A stretch of DNA of 64,000 bases, taken from Mucidula mucida (taxonomy: Eukaryota; Basidiomycota; Agaricomycetes; Agaricales; Physalacriaceae). Position 1 is the stretch's first letter, and the number at the start of each line of letters is the position of its first letter. The stretch is from assembly GCA_015501055.1 (NCBI GenBank), contig JADNYV010000068.1, positions 107,105-171,104 on the forward strand, given 5' to 3'. The position numbers were made by a program, and so were the translations under genes. Below the pieces are notes generated by a model. It searched no databases. It was not told the DNA's origin and saw only the letters and a program-made list of their open reading frames with translations. Shown here piece by piece: positions 34,546-45,994 of this stretch.

Positions 34546-35833
34546 TCGATGTAAACGCGGATTCCGAGGGTAGGGAGCGTTTTCAGAGGCCTCTGCACAC
34601 TCCACACCCCACCTTACCCCTTTACCCAACTTCCTACTCAAGAGAGTTCAATGAGACAGCTTAAATCAAGTCAAACACTCATTTCACTCCAAAGCTGGAT
34701 CATGTTCGCTCTCTGCTGCTCCTACTGCAGCCAGCCCACTCTCTGGGCTCTTCCTGGACTTACCCAGCCTGTGTCTGGTGTTGTAGTAACAACAGAGGCC
34801 ACTCACAGGGCGCCCTGGGAGGTTTAAGCAAGAGTCCACACACTCTGCCTCTTTGTCTCTTACCATCATCATCTCACAGAGACAAGCAGTTTGTGATTCC
34901 TCCAGTCCTCTTGCTCAGGACTGATGCCATACACCTCTAGAGCACTGTCTGAAGCCGCCTACCCAGCCCAAAACCAGTCCAGACAGGTCCAAAGTGCCCA
35001 TTTTGAGGGAATTCGCACTTTTGCTCTCCCAGGCAAGCACCACTCGCTCTACTCGGTCCTCCTGCTCAGGACTGATGTACTGGCACCCTAGAACCCTATT
35101 GGAAGTGTCCGCTCCGGCCCCAGAGCGCTAGCGCTCCCGCTGCTCTCCCTGCTTCCAGTATGTGCCAATGTCTCACATCCAGCTCTTCAGAGCTGATGCC
35201 CATTTTGTGCCCAGATACCCATTCCTTTCCAAAGGACTCCTTCTCAAGGACATTCTGTGGGCTATCTGGTCACAGGTGCGCTCTCTGCACCCTCTCACTC
35301 CCTCCAGCTAACCTGTGTTATCTGGTCACAGTTAGCTCCGCATTTTTGCATCCTTTCCCTGTGGCTACACCACACATCCCTCTTCAAGTGGCTCACCACC
35401 GCTTATCGAGCTCAATACTCCGCTCAGCGTGCTATACCTCCCTGGACTCGGTATCCTCCTTGTACTTCCTTGTCATCGTCGATCAGTGGTACAGCTCAAC
35501 CTGTGCTTGCGACCGTGTTCAACACCCGGTTGTACAGCGTGTGCCTGACTCCTACCAAGGAGTGTAAATCAGGGCGCTGATTGTTAGACGAGTTCGCTCT
35601 CTGAGTGTGCCGTAACACGTCCGCTCTCTGAGTGTTCGATAGGCTTGGTTAAGGATCGGTCGGTACCCAGCTCAGGCGCCCTCTATTCGCTTACAACCTG
35701 GGTGTTCTCTTTGCGAGGGCATTCGCGTTCTGAGTGTTAGACTGGCCAAAAGGCAGCAAGAGGGCGAGAAGCCTGCGCAGACAGCCTTAGGTGCACATTC
35801 TGCTGACAACGTTCCTGAACCAGGAAGCGGATC
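34546..35833 (+). repeat. A1 repeat and leader of copy P2
   Basis: A1 is about 34546-35353 and the gag leader follows. A1 holds the 14 bp palindrome GAGCGCTAGCGCTC (35123-35136), two near-identical CTCAGGACTGATG words and two TATCTGGTCACAG words. The leader has repeated GCTCTCTGAGTGT words. It should contain the promoter. Open frames here (e.g. MPMSHIQLF) also appear in every copy but have no family support. Confidence 0.75.
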
Positions 35834-37186
35834 ATGTCTGATGTTGACGAGCTCGATGGTATCTCTCGCAATCATTCACCTCCTCGCCCCCATTCGCCCT
35901 ATGATCAGGATCCAGACGAGCGCGAAGCGATTTGCTTGCGCGCTGAGCAGCTTCAGGACCTTGTCAAGCGGTTTGCGGATGGGTCTATCAAATCCCAAGG
36001 CGAGTTCTTGCAGCTTGCCCGCAAAACCGGCGCGTCTGCTGGCGAAATGGACGACTATATCGAACAAGTCGCCCAAATCATTGAACAGCGCAAGAAGCCG
36101 GACAAGGCTCCCGAGCGCGATAGGACTCCTGAGCGCGATGCTACATTCCAACGAGAGCTGGATGAAGAGGCGCGAAGGCGTGCCGTTGAAGAGGCCGCTT
36201 GGGCCGCGTTCGCAGCGCAGCTCGATGCTGCTGCTGCTACAGCGCCTGCCGCGCAGCCCGCTTCAGCCGCCGGACCCGTGGCTGGTCCGTTATCAGCTTC
36301 GTTGCTCTCTAGGCTCCTTGGAGCAGAGTCTACTCCGTCCGGCATCTCTGCTTCAGTCCTCGCTGCAGCTCCGCATCTTGCGCAGCTTGCAGCTCCCTCC
36401 AACCTCACTCCTCATATCGAGGAGACTCAGCGCATTCGACGTCTCCTCACTACTGAGAAGGACATCGACGCTATCATCAATGCGTGTCAGATGCAGTCAC
36501 TCCATGATCCATTTGCGCGCTCCTTCTGGCGCTCTATTGTGCTGGAGCAGTATGTGGATTTTGAGAAGCTCTTTGCCTCCATTCACTCTGGCACAAATCA
36601 GCAGGAGGACACCAAGGACTTTGCCGGTGGCTACGTCATCATGCGCAAGGACCAGTCCACTGCTCGCCGCACCCTCACCCAAGAGTCCGAGTGGACACGC
36701 GTCTTCGATGCGTATGCCACCGGTGTTGGGCTCATCTACCCTCACCGCAAGGACGAACTCCGGGGTTACCGCGCACTCATCATTGAGCTGTTTCGCGCTA
36801 CACCCTCGAATCCAGCGTTCCCTATTCGCTGTGATAAGGAGACTCGCATTCGCTATGCTAACTCTCCTTCCCATCTCGATGATCGCACTGCGCTCCAGCT
36901 TCCTCTTCTCTCTGAGATGTTGCGCACCTCTGAGGGAGCAAATCCTCGCAAGCGGTCCTCTGACTCTGGCAGCTCACAGTCTGCGACGCGTCGTCGCATT
37001 GTTTGCCAGAATTGGAATCTGGGTAAATGCTCATCTCCGTGCTCCGCAGGCCGTCTTCACGGTTCTTGCAGTGAGTGCGGAGGAAAGCACACAGCCAAGA
37101 GCCAACCAGCCTGCCTCATCCTCCTCGAAGCCAAACGAGCAGTCGCTCGTTCGGGAGCGAGTTCAGGCGGCGCTGATGAAGCCTAA
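35834..37186 (+). CDS. gag of copy P2, intact (450 aa)
   Basis: Structural protein expected to package the element RNA. The frame is open from MSDVDELDG to TAA. N-terminal part acidic with a DPDEREAI helix region, an Ala-rich hinge (around 115-160), a conserved middle (FARSFWRSIVLEQYVDFEKL), and a C-terminal Cys-rich knuckle (around residues 394-423: C-x7-C-x3-C, then CSECGGKH) that likely binds RNA. Only complete Gag in the window. Start chosen because the same ATG is kept in P2-P5 and the minus fragment. Confidence 0.88.
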   Translation: MSDVDELDGISRNHSPPRPHSPYDQDPDEREAICLRAEQLQDLVKRFADGSIKSQGEFLQLARKTGASAGEMDDYIEQVAQIIEQRKKPDKAPERDRTPERDATFQRELDEEARRRAVEEAAWAAFAAQLDAAAATAPAAQPASAAGPVAGPLSASLLSRLLGAESTPSGISASVLAAAPHLAQLAAPSNLTPHIEETQRIRRLLTTEKDIDAIINACQMQSLHDPFARSFWRSIVLEQYVDFEKLFASIHSGTNQQEDTKDFAGGYVIMRKDQSTARRTLTQESEWTRVFDAYATGVGLIYPHRKDELRGYRALIIELFRATPSNPAFPIRCDKETRIRYANSPSHLDDRTALQLPLLSEMLRTSEGANPRKRSSDSGSSQSATRRRIVCQNWNLGKCSSPCSAGRLHGSCSECGGKHTAKSQPACLILLEAKRAVARSGASSGGADEA

Positions 37187-37920
37187 GTCGTTGAAGCGTG
37201 AATCAGACGCTGTACCACCACCACCACGCTTTAAGCATGGTTATGTATTTACTACCAATGTACTATCAGAATCTAAAACACCTTCGAGCATCTCTTCCAC
37301 TTACACTGCTCCTCCGCTTCCTTTACCTCCTCAGCAAATTCTCAACGACTCCTCCATCCAGCAGTCTCTTGCTGCAGTAGCTGACTACATCAAAGTCAGC
37401 ACACCTATCGACATTGACCGCTTTGAGCGGCTTCTTGCCAAACATCCCAATCAGCCCTTTGTGAGCTCTATCATCCGCTCACTCTGTGATGGGTTCTGGC
37501 CTTTACACGATGGTCAGTGGGAAGCGCACCTAGAGACAATTAGAGACAACTATTCTACTGAGGAGTGCGATCTTGTTGAGCTGCGCAAACAGCGAGATCA
37601 AGAAGTTGCTGCTGGCCGCTGGTCCCCTGCGCTTCCAGAAGGCTTTAAGCTCTTGCCTGGAATGCGCCTGTCACCCATGTTTGTGGTCTGGCAGAAGGGT
37701 AAACCACACGTCGTCATGGACCATACAGGCAATGGTCTCAATGACGGCATTGCCAGAGCTGATGCCAAAGTCAAGTACGACGATATGCACTCCTTTGGGC
37801 AGGTACTGCATGACGTCCTACAAGCTCATCCTCACAAGGAGATCCTGCTTTTCAAGAGCGACATCTCTAAAGCGTTCCTCAATCTCCCCGTTCATCCCAT
37901 TTGGCAGCTACAACAAGTTG
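37176..37920 (+). pseudogene. pol of copy P2, truncated in RT
   Basis: ATG 37176 overlaps the gag stop by 11 nt. It is open through the LLFKSDISKAFLNLP motif, then cut at CAACAAGTTG (37920), where a minus-strand B2-A2 block begins. YMDD, RNase H and YR are absent. Confidence 0.9.
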
Positions 37921-38870
37921 CCTATGCTTGTTAGATCACACAAGGTTAGGTCAAAACTGGACCCCGAGGGCCCCATCAATTCAGCGTATCGTAAAGTGCC
38001 TGTACATGAAGTGTACATACTTAATACATGAAGATGTATCTACTGAGGGAGAGGTGGGAGGGGACGCAAAAATGCGGAGCTAACTGTGACCAGATAACAC
38101 AGGTTAGCTGGAGGGGAGTGAGAGGGTGCAGAGAGCGCACCTGTGACCAGATAGCCCACAGAATGTCCTTGAGAAGGAGTCCTTTGGAAAGGAATGGGTA
38201 TCTGGGCACAAAATGGGCATCAGCTCTGAAGAGCTGGATGTGAGACATTGGCACATACTGGAAGCAGGGAGAGCAGCGGGAGCGCTAGCGCTCTGGGGCC
38301 GGAGCGGACACTTCCAATAGGGTTCTAGGGTGCCAGTACATCAGTCCTGAGCAGGAGGACCGAGTAGAGCGAGTGGTGCTTGCCTGGGAGAGCAAAAGTG
38401 CGAATTCCCTCAAAATGGGCACTTTGGACCTGTCTGGACTGGTTTTGGGCTGGGTAGGCGGCTTCAGACAGTGCTCTAGAGGTGTATGGCATCAGTCCTG
38501 AGCAAGAGGACTGGAGGAATCACAAACTGCTTGTCTCTGTGAGATGATGATGGTAAGAGACAAAGAGGCAGAGTGTGTGAGCTCTTGCTTAAACCTCCCA
38601 GGGCGCCCTGTGAGTGGCCTCTGTTGTTACTACAACACCAGACACAGGCTGGGTAAGTCCAGGAAGAGCCCAGAGAGTGGGCTGGCTGCAGTAGGAGCAG
38701 CAGAGAGCGAACATGATCCAGCTTTGGAGTGAAATGAGTGTTTGACTTGATTTAAGCTGTCTCATTGAACTCCCTTGAGTAGGAAGTTGGGTAAAGGGGT
38801 AAGGAGGGGTGTGGAGTGTGCAGAGGCCTCTGAAAACGCTCCCTACCCTCGGAATCCGCGTTTACATCGA
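37921..38870 (-). repeat. Solo A2-B2 block S2 (950 bp), minus strand
   Basis: B2 at 37921-38000, linker, then A2 to 38870 (TCGATGTAAACG on the minus strand). Same length as S1. Its B end cuts copy P2; its A end adjoins the Ty3/gypsy 3' fragment. No target duplication is visible. Confidence 0.88.
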
Positions 38871-39437
38871 ACGATGCAACCCTAAGCTTTCTGATAAGCG
38901 ACATGGGCCATTTAAGATCACTTGGCCCAGTAACCTATTGCCTCAAGTTACCAATGAAGTGGCACATCCACCCAGTCTTCCATGCATCCCTACTTGCCCC
39001 GTACATCAAGACCTCTGTCTATGGCTTTAACTTCCCAGGAGTTCCCCCAGACCTACTGTACACTGATGAGGAGTTTTCATCCATCCTTACTCACCTGCCC
39101 ACGGGCCTAACTTCCCGGGAGTTCCCCCAGACCTACTGAACACTGATAAGAAGTACAATGTGGAGGAAATTCTGGACTCACGGCCGACTCGTAATAAGTG
39201 GGGCGTGAAGTACCTCGTGAAGTGGTTGGACTATTTGAGCTCTGAGAATATGTGGGAGCCGGCGTTGGGACTGACAAAGGCACTGAATAAGATAACTGAC
39301 TTCTATAAGGTACACCCAAAGGTGTACAAGAAGCCACTCCCTCGCCTACAAGGCCTTGGTGTCTCAATCAGAGATATCTGGGCAGGGACTTCTGCGCTCC
39401 AGATGCAAGCGCAGCCTAAAGAGGGGGTATTGTCATG
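38871..39437 (+). pseudogene. Ty3/gypsy integrase C-terminus with chromodomain
   Basis: Frames read KLSDKRHGPFKIT, MKWHIHPVFHASLLAPYIK, then YNVEEILDSR and KYLVKWLDYLSSENMWEP, the usual integrase C-terminus and chromodomain. There is a frameshift near 38930 and a duplicated segment (GGAGTTCCCCCAGACCTACT twice, about 39040 and 39119). It ends beside the polypurine tract AAAGAGGGGG. A diverged relative of 19150-19700. Confidence 0.85.
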
Positions 39438-39570
39438 AATTGCCTCTATTCTGTTGCCCCCACCTCGGTCCACCTTGTCATCACGTCAACGCCACACTCT
39501 TCCATCATCACATATTACATGCTCCGGGTCCGGTCCGCACTGCCTTAGCCCAGGCCTGATCCAGGTATAG
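39431..39570 (+). repeat. Start of Ty3/gypsy 3' LTR, truncated
   Basis: Begins TGTCATGA right after the polypurine tract and is cut after about 140 bp by array copy P3. The rest of the LTR is not seen elsewhere in the window. Confidence 0.65.
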
Positions 39571-40851
39571 AACGCGGATTCCGAGGGTAGGGAGCGTTTT
39601 CAGAGGCCTCTGCACACTCCACACCCCACCTTACCCCTTTACCCAACTTCCTACTCAAGGGAGTTCAATGAGACAGCTTAAATCAAGTCAAACACTCATT
39701 TCACTCTAAAGCTGGATCATGTTTGCTCTCTGCTGCTCCTACTGCAGCCAGCCCACTCTCTGGGCTCTTCCTGGACTTACCCAGCCTGTGTCTGGTGTTG
39801 TAGTAACAACAGAGGCCACTCACAGGGCGCCCTGGGAGGTTTAAGCAAGAGTCCACACACTCTGCCTCTTTGTCTCTTACCATCATCATCTCACAGAGAC
39901 AAGCAGTTTGTGATTCCTCCAGTCCTCTTGCTCAGGACTGATGCCATACACCTCTAGAGCACTGTCTGAAGCCGCCTACCCAGCCCAAAACCAGTCCAGA
40001 CAGGTCCAAAGTGCCCATTTTGAGGGAATTCGCACTTTTGCTCTCCCAGGCAAGCACCACTCGCTCTACTCGGTCCTCCTGCTCAGGACTGATGTACTGG
40101 CACCCTAGAACCCTATTGGAAGTGTCCGCTCCGGCCCCAGAGCGCTAGCGCTCCCGCTGCTCTCCCTGCTTCCAGTATGTGCCAATGTCTCACATCCAGC
40201 TCTTCAGAGCTGATGCCCATTTTGTGCCCAGATACCCATTCCTTTCCAAAGGACTCCTTCTCAAGGACATTCTGTGGGCTATCTGGTCACAGGTGCGCTC
40301 TCTGCACCCTCTCACTCCCCTCCAGCTAACCTGTGTTATCTGGTCACAGTTAGCTCCGCATTTTTGCGTCCTTTCCCTGTGGCTACACCACACATCCCTC
40401 TCCAAGCGGCTCACCACCGCTTATCGAGCTCAATACTCCGCTCAGCGTGCTATACCTCCCTGGACTCGGTATCCTCCTTGTACTTCCTTGTCATCGTCGA
40501 TCAGTGGTACAGCTCAACCTGTGCTTGCGACCGTGTTCAACACCCGGTTGTACAGCGTGTGCCTGACTCCTACCAAGGAGTGTAAATCAGGGCGCTGATT
40601 GTTAGACGAGTTCGCTCTCTGAGTGTGCCGTAACACGTCCGCTCTCTGAGTGTTCGATAGGCTTGGTTAAGGATCGGTCGGTACCCAGCTCAGGCGCCCT
40701 CTATTCGCTTACAACCTGGGTGTTCTCTTTGCGAGGGCATTCGCGTTCTGAGTGTTAGACTGGCCAAAAGGCAGCAAGAGGGCGAGAAGCCTGTGCAGAC
40801 AGCCTTAGGTGCACATTCTGCTGACAACGTTCCTGAACCAGGAAGCGGATC
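39571..40851 (+). repeat. A1 repeat and leader of copy P3
   Basis: Same as the P2 block but missing the first six bases of A (starts AACGCGGATTCC). A1 ends near 40371; the leader runs to the gag ATG at 40852. Confidence 0.85.
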
Positions 40852-42200
40852 ATGTCTGATGTTGACGAGCTCGATGGTATCTCTCGCAATCATTCACCTC
40901 CTCGCCCCCATTCGCCCTATGATCAGGATCCAGACGAGCGCGAAGCGATTCGCTTGCGCGCTGAGCAGCTTCAGGACCTTGTCAAGCGGTTTGCGGATGG
41001 GTCTATCAAATCCCAAGGCGAGTTCTTGCAGCTTGCCCGCAAAACCGGCGCGTCTGCTGGCGAAATGGACGACTATATCGAACAAGTCGCCCAAATCATT
41101 GAACAGCGCAAGAAGCCGGACAAGGCTCCGAGCGCGATAGGACTCCTGAGCGCGATGCTACATTCCAACGAGAGCTGGATGAAGAGGCGCGAAGGCGTGC
41201 CGTTGAAGAGGCCGCTTGGGCCGCGTTCGCAGCGCAGCTCGATGCTGCTGCTGCTACAGCGCCTGCCGCGCAGCCCGCTTCAGCCGCCGGACCCGTGGCT
41301 GGTCCGTTATCAGCTTTGTTGCTCTCTAGGCTCCTTGGAGCAGAGTCTACTCCGTCCGGCATCTCTGCTCAGTCCTCGCTGCAGCTCCGCATCTTGCGCA
41401 GCTTGCAGCTCCCTCCAACCTCACTCCTCATATCGAGGAGACTCAGCGCATTCGACGTCTCCTCACTACTGAGAAGGACATCGACGCTATCATCAATGCG
41501 TGTCAGATGCAGTCACTCCATGATCCATTTGCGCGCTCCTTCTGGCGCTCCATTGTGCTGGAGCAGTATGTGGATTTGAGAAGCTCTTTGCCTCCATTCA
41601 CTCTGGCACAAATCAGCAGGAGGACACCAAGGACTTTGCCGGTGGCTACGTCATCATGCGCAAGGACCAGTCCACTGCTCGCCGCACCCTCACCCAAGAG
41701 TCCGAGTGGACACGCGTCTTCGATGCGTATGCCACCGGTGTTGGGCTCATCTACCCTCACCGCAAGGACGAACTCCGGGGTTACCGCGCCTCATCATTGA
41801 GCTGTTTCGCGCTACACCCTCGAATCCAGCGTTCCCTATTCGCTGTGATAAGGAGACTCGCATTCGCTATGCTAACTCTCCTTTCCATCTCGATGATCGC
41901 ACTGCGCTCCAGCTTCCTCTTCTCTCTGAGATGTTGCGCACCTCTGAGGGAGCAAATCCTCGCAAGCGGTCCTCTGACTCTGGCAGCTCACAGTCTGCGA
42001 CGCGTCGTCGCATTGTTTGCCAGAATTGGAATCTGGGTAAATGCTCATCTCCGTGCTCCGCAGGCCGTCTTCACGGTTCTTGCAGTGAGTGCGGAGGAAA
42101 GCACACAGCCAAGAGCCAACCAGCCTGCCTCATCCTCCTCGAAGCCAAACGAGCAGTCGCTCGTTCAGGAGCGAGTTCAGGCGGCGCTGATGAAGCCTAA
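40852..42200 (+). pseudogene. gag of copy P3, several one-base deletions
   Basis: Frame breaks at about 41128, 41368, 41576 and 41789, each one base shorter than P2 within short runs (CCC to CC, TTC to TC, TTTT to TTT, GCGCGC to GCGC). The 3' part with the zinc knuckle is intact to the TAA. Confidence 0.88.
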
Positions 42201-44027
42201 GTCGTTGAAGCGTGAATCAGACGCTGTACCACCACCACCACGCTTTAAGCGTGGTTATGTATTTACTACCAATGTACTATCAGAATCTAAAACGCCTTCG
42301 AGCATCTCTTCCACTTACACTGCTCCTCCGCTTCCTTTACCTCCTCAGCAAATTCTCAACGACTCCTCCATCCAGCAGTCTCTTGCTGCAGTAGCTGACT
42401 ACATCAAGGTCAGCACACCTATCGACATTGACCGCTTTGAGCGGCTTCTTGCCAAACATCCCAATCAGCCCTTTGTGAGCTCTATCATCCGCTCACTCCG
42501 TGAAGGGTTCTGGCCTTTACACGATGGTCAGTGGGAAGCGCACCTCAGAGACAAGATTAGAGACAACTACTCTACTGAGGAGTGCGATCTTGTTGAGCTG
42601 CGCAAACAGCGAGATCAAGAAGTTGCTGCTGGCCGCTGGTCCCCTGCGCTTCCAGAAGGCTTTAAGCTCTTGCTGGAATGCGCCTGTCACCCATGTTTGT
42701 GGTCTGGCAGAAGGGTAAACCACGCGTCGTCATGGACCATACAGGCAATGGTCTCAATGACGGCATTGCCAGAGCTGATGCCAAAGTCAAGTACGACAAT
42801 ATGCACTCCTTTGGGCAGGTACTGCATGACGTCCTACAAGCTCATCCTCACGAGGAGATCCTGCTTTTCAAGAGCGACATCTCTAAAGCGTTCCTCAATC
42901 TCCCCGTTCATCCCATTTGGCAGCTACAACAAGTTGTCATTGTCGACGGCCGCTATCACATTGTGCGCCGTCTCATCTTTGGCAGTCGTGCATCACCATA
43001 CTGCTGGTGTTCGTTCTCTGGCCTGGTTAACTGGGTTGCTTGGGAGCTAGATATACCAGATCTGCACGACTACATGGATGACTACTATGGCTGGGACACC
43101 AATCACAATCTGGTGCTCTTTCATGGACAGCGACGTCCCCGACGTCAAGTCCAGCTTCTCCTTCTGTGGGACTCTTTGGGCATCCCATACGAAGATAAGA
43201 AGCAGGAACACGGTCCTCAGCTAAAAATCATTGGTTTCTGGTTAGACACTGTTCACGGGTCTATCTCTCTCTCACCAGACTCCATTGCGGACATGATCAC
43301 CACCATTCAGTCGTTCTTGTCCCAGCAAAAGCCTGTACTCAAGGAGTGGCAGTCCTTGGGTGGGTATCTCAACTGGGCTCTTAATGTGCTGCCTTGGGCA
43401 CGGCCAGCACTTACAGAGCTCTACCGCAAGATGAGCGGTAAAACACTGCAGTACAAAGGCATTCCATTGAACGTTGAGGTTAGAGCAGATCTCACTTGGT
43501 TTGTCAATGCATTACAACACTGCATCGGAGTGCGCTTTGTGAATGCGCAGGCATGGGATGACTCTGAGGCTGATATGGTCTATTGGACAGATGCGAGTAA
43601 TCTGGGCCTCGCTTTCGTCTATGCTGGGAATGGCTTTAGCTATCAACTCCGAACCATCACCGGAGTTGACACCTTCTTTAGGGAGCTTGTAGCTATTCTT
43701 TGCGCTGTTCATGATGCTGCCTCTCATCCCTCTCCGCCTCGCAGGCTGTTAATCCATTCTGACAGTCTGGACTCCGTCTCAGTGTTTAACACTTTGGCTG
43801 CTTCACAGTCAAGTCACAATGCTGTTCTGCTTGCCATTGCTGATATTGTCCTGCGCACCGGCATTGATGTTCGTGTGCGGCACATCCGCGGGGTTGACAA
43901 CGTGATGGCAGACATGTTGTCCCGCTTACTGTTCTCTGACTTTCAGAAACAGTTCCCCTCCTACCGCGTCCGCACTATGGAGCCACCTCGTGAGCTCCTA
44001 CCGGCGCGATGGAGAGAGTGCTTTTAG
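42190..44027 (+). pseudogene. pol (RT-RNase H) of copy P3, one frameshift
   Basis: One C is missing near 42673 (TTGCTGGAATG against TTGCCTGGAATG). The rest, from 42678 to the stop at 44025-44027, is one open frame of 449 codons with all RT motifs (YMDD near 43075) and all four RNase H acidic positions. Confidence 0.88.
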
Positions 44028-44708
44028 AGGCATTGGGCGAGGGCGGACAGCCTCGTCACCCTCGCCCACCTATGGACTTGCAAAAACTAGATGAACTCGT
44101 CTTGTATCTGCAGGCCCATGCTATTAGACCTCTACGCGTATCAACTACTCTACTGGGGCTAGAGATTACGCCCGCTTCTGTAAAGCACACAATCTGTCTC
44201 TGGATCCTACTCCGGAGACTCTAGCACGTTACATTGCATACACGTCCCAATTCATTGGCTCTGCTCCTAAATACTTAACCGGGGCTAAGCACTTCCTCAA
44301 TGACCTTTATCCTCACTTTGGTGACGCTCGTGCTTCAGCGCTTGTTCAAGCCGCTATCCGTGGGTCAAAGAAGGTCCGGGCAGATCCTATAGCTAGGAAG
44401 CCCCCTCTTCGACTTCATCACCTTCAGCTCTTTGTGGACGTTGCAAACCAGACCCACAAGTATGATGACTTTCTCTTTGCTACAATCATGTCATGCGGCT
44501 TCTATGCTGTTCACCGGATGGGAGGGCTGGTGCAGCCTAATCAGAAGAAGCTACGTGATTGGAAGAAGATCATCAAGCGTGCCAGCCTCACATTTGAGAC
44601 TGGGTATGCAGGCTATCGCTTGCCTTACCATAAGAGCGATCCCTTCTATCAGGGCACTGACATACTGTTTACCTCTCAGACTGTGGCTGATCCTATCACC
44701 CTCTGAAG
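44009..44708 (+). pseudogene. Tyrosine recombinase of copy P3, truncated
   Basis: Starts 19 nt before the pol stop. One base is missing near 44125, and the gene is cut after CTGAAG at 44708 by the next A1, exactly as at 34545. It keeps the first catalytic Arg but not the HxxR or Tyr. Confidence 0.88.
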
Positions 44709-45994
44709 TCGATGTAAACGCGGATTCCGAGGGTAGGGAGCGTTTTCAGAGGCCTCTGCACACTCCACACCCCACCTTACCCCTTTACCCAACTCCTACT
44801 CAAGAGAGTTCAATGAGACAGCTTAAATCAAGTCAAACACTCATTTCACTCCAAAGCTGGATCATGTTCGCTCTCTGCTGCTCCTACTGCAGCCAGCCCA
44901 CTCTCTGGGCTCTTCCTGGACTTACCCAGCCTGTGTCTGGTGTTGTAGTAACAACAGAGGCCACTCACAGGGCGCCCTGGGAGGTTTAAGCAAGAGTCCA
45001 CACACTCTGCCTCTTTGTCTCTTACCATCATCATCTCACAGAGACAAGCAGTTTGTGATTCCTCCAGTCCTCTTGCTCAGGACTGATGCCATACACCTCT
45101 AGAGCACTGTCTGAAGCCGCCTACCCAGCCCAAAACCAGTCCAGACAGGTCCAAAGTGCCCATTTTGAGGGAATTCGCACTTTTGCTCTCCCAGGCAAGC
45201 ACCACTCGCTCTACTCGGTCCTCCTGCTCAGGACTGATGTACTGGCACCCTAGAACCCTATTGGAAGTGTCCGCTCCGGCCCCAGAGCGCTAGCGCTCCC
45301 GCTGCTCTCCCTGCTTCCAGTATGTGCCAATGTCTCACATCCAGCTCTTCAGAGCTGATGCCCATTTTGTGCCCAGATACCCATTCCTTTCCAAAGGACT
45401 CCTTCTCAAGGACATTCTGTGGGCTATCTGGTCACAGGTGCGCTCTCTGCACCCTCTCACTCCCTCCAGCTACCTGTGTTATCTGGTCACAGTTAGCTCC
45501 GCATTTTTGCATCCTTTCCCTGTGGCTACACCACACATCCCTCTTCAAGCGGCTCACCACCGCTTATCGAGCTCAATACTCCGCTCAGCGTGCTATACCT
45601 CCCTGGACTCGGTATCCTCCTTGTACTTCCTTGTCATCGTCGATCAGTGGTACAGCTCAACCTGTGCTTGCGACCGTGTTCAACACCCGGTTGTACAGCG
45701 TGTGCCTGACTCCTACCAAGGAGTGTAAATCAGGGCGCTGATTGTTAGACGAGTTCGCTCTCTGAGTGTGCCGTAACACGTCCGCTCTCTGAGTGTTCGA
45801 TAGGCTTGGTTAAGGATCGGTCGGTACCCAGCTCAGGCGCCCTCTATTCGCTTACAACCTGGGTGTTCTCTTTGCGAGGGCATTCGCGTTCTGAGTGTTA
45901 GACTGGCCAAAAGGCAGCAAGAGGGCGAGAAGCCTGCGCAGACAGCCTTAGGTGCACATTCTGCTGACAACGTTCCTGAACCAGGAAGCGGATC
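44709..45994 (+). repeat. A1 repeat and leader of copy P4
   Basis: Full A1 with TCGATGTAAACG start and then leader. It has two one-base losses relative to P2 (AACTCCTACT, AGCTACCTG). Confidence 0.85.

Noticed and set aside
35160..35580. Open frames of 62-139 codons recurring in every A repeat and leader (MPMSHIQLF, MMMVRDKEAE)
   Set aside because: They overlap each other on both strands, have no family likeness and break freely between copies. Their recurrence only reflects the repeated DNA.
36055..36874. Antisense frames of 115-125 codons over gag
   Set aside because: They mirror the strongly biased Gag codons (Ala-rich hinge) and are shadows of the real gene.
35841..37934. A 697-codon Ser/Leu/Arg-rich frame over gag and into pol
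   Set aside because: Only its last part is real Pol; the first part is the +1 frame of Gag kept open by composition. Pol is better started at the conserved ATG that overlaps the gag stop.
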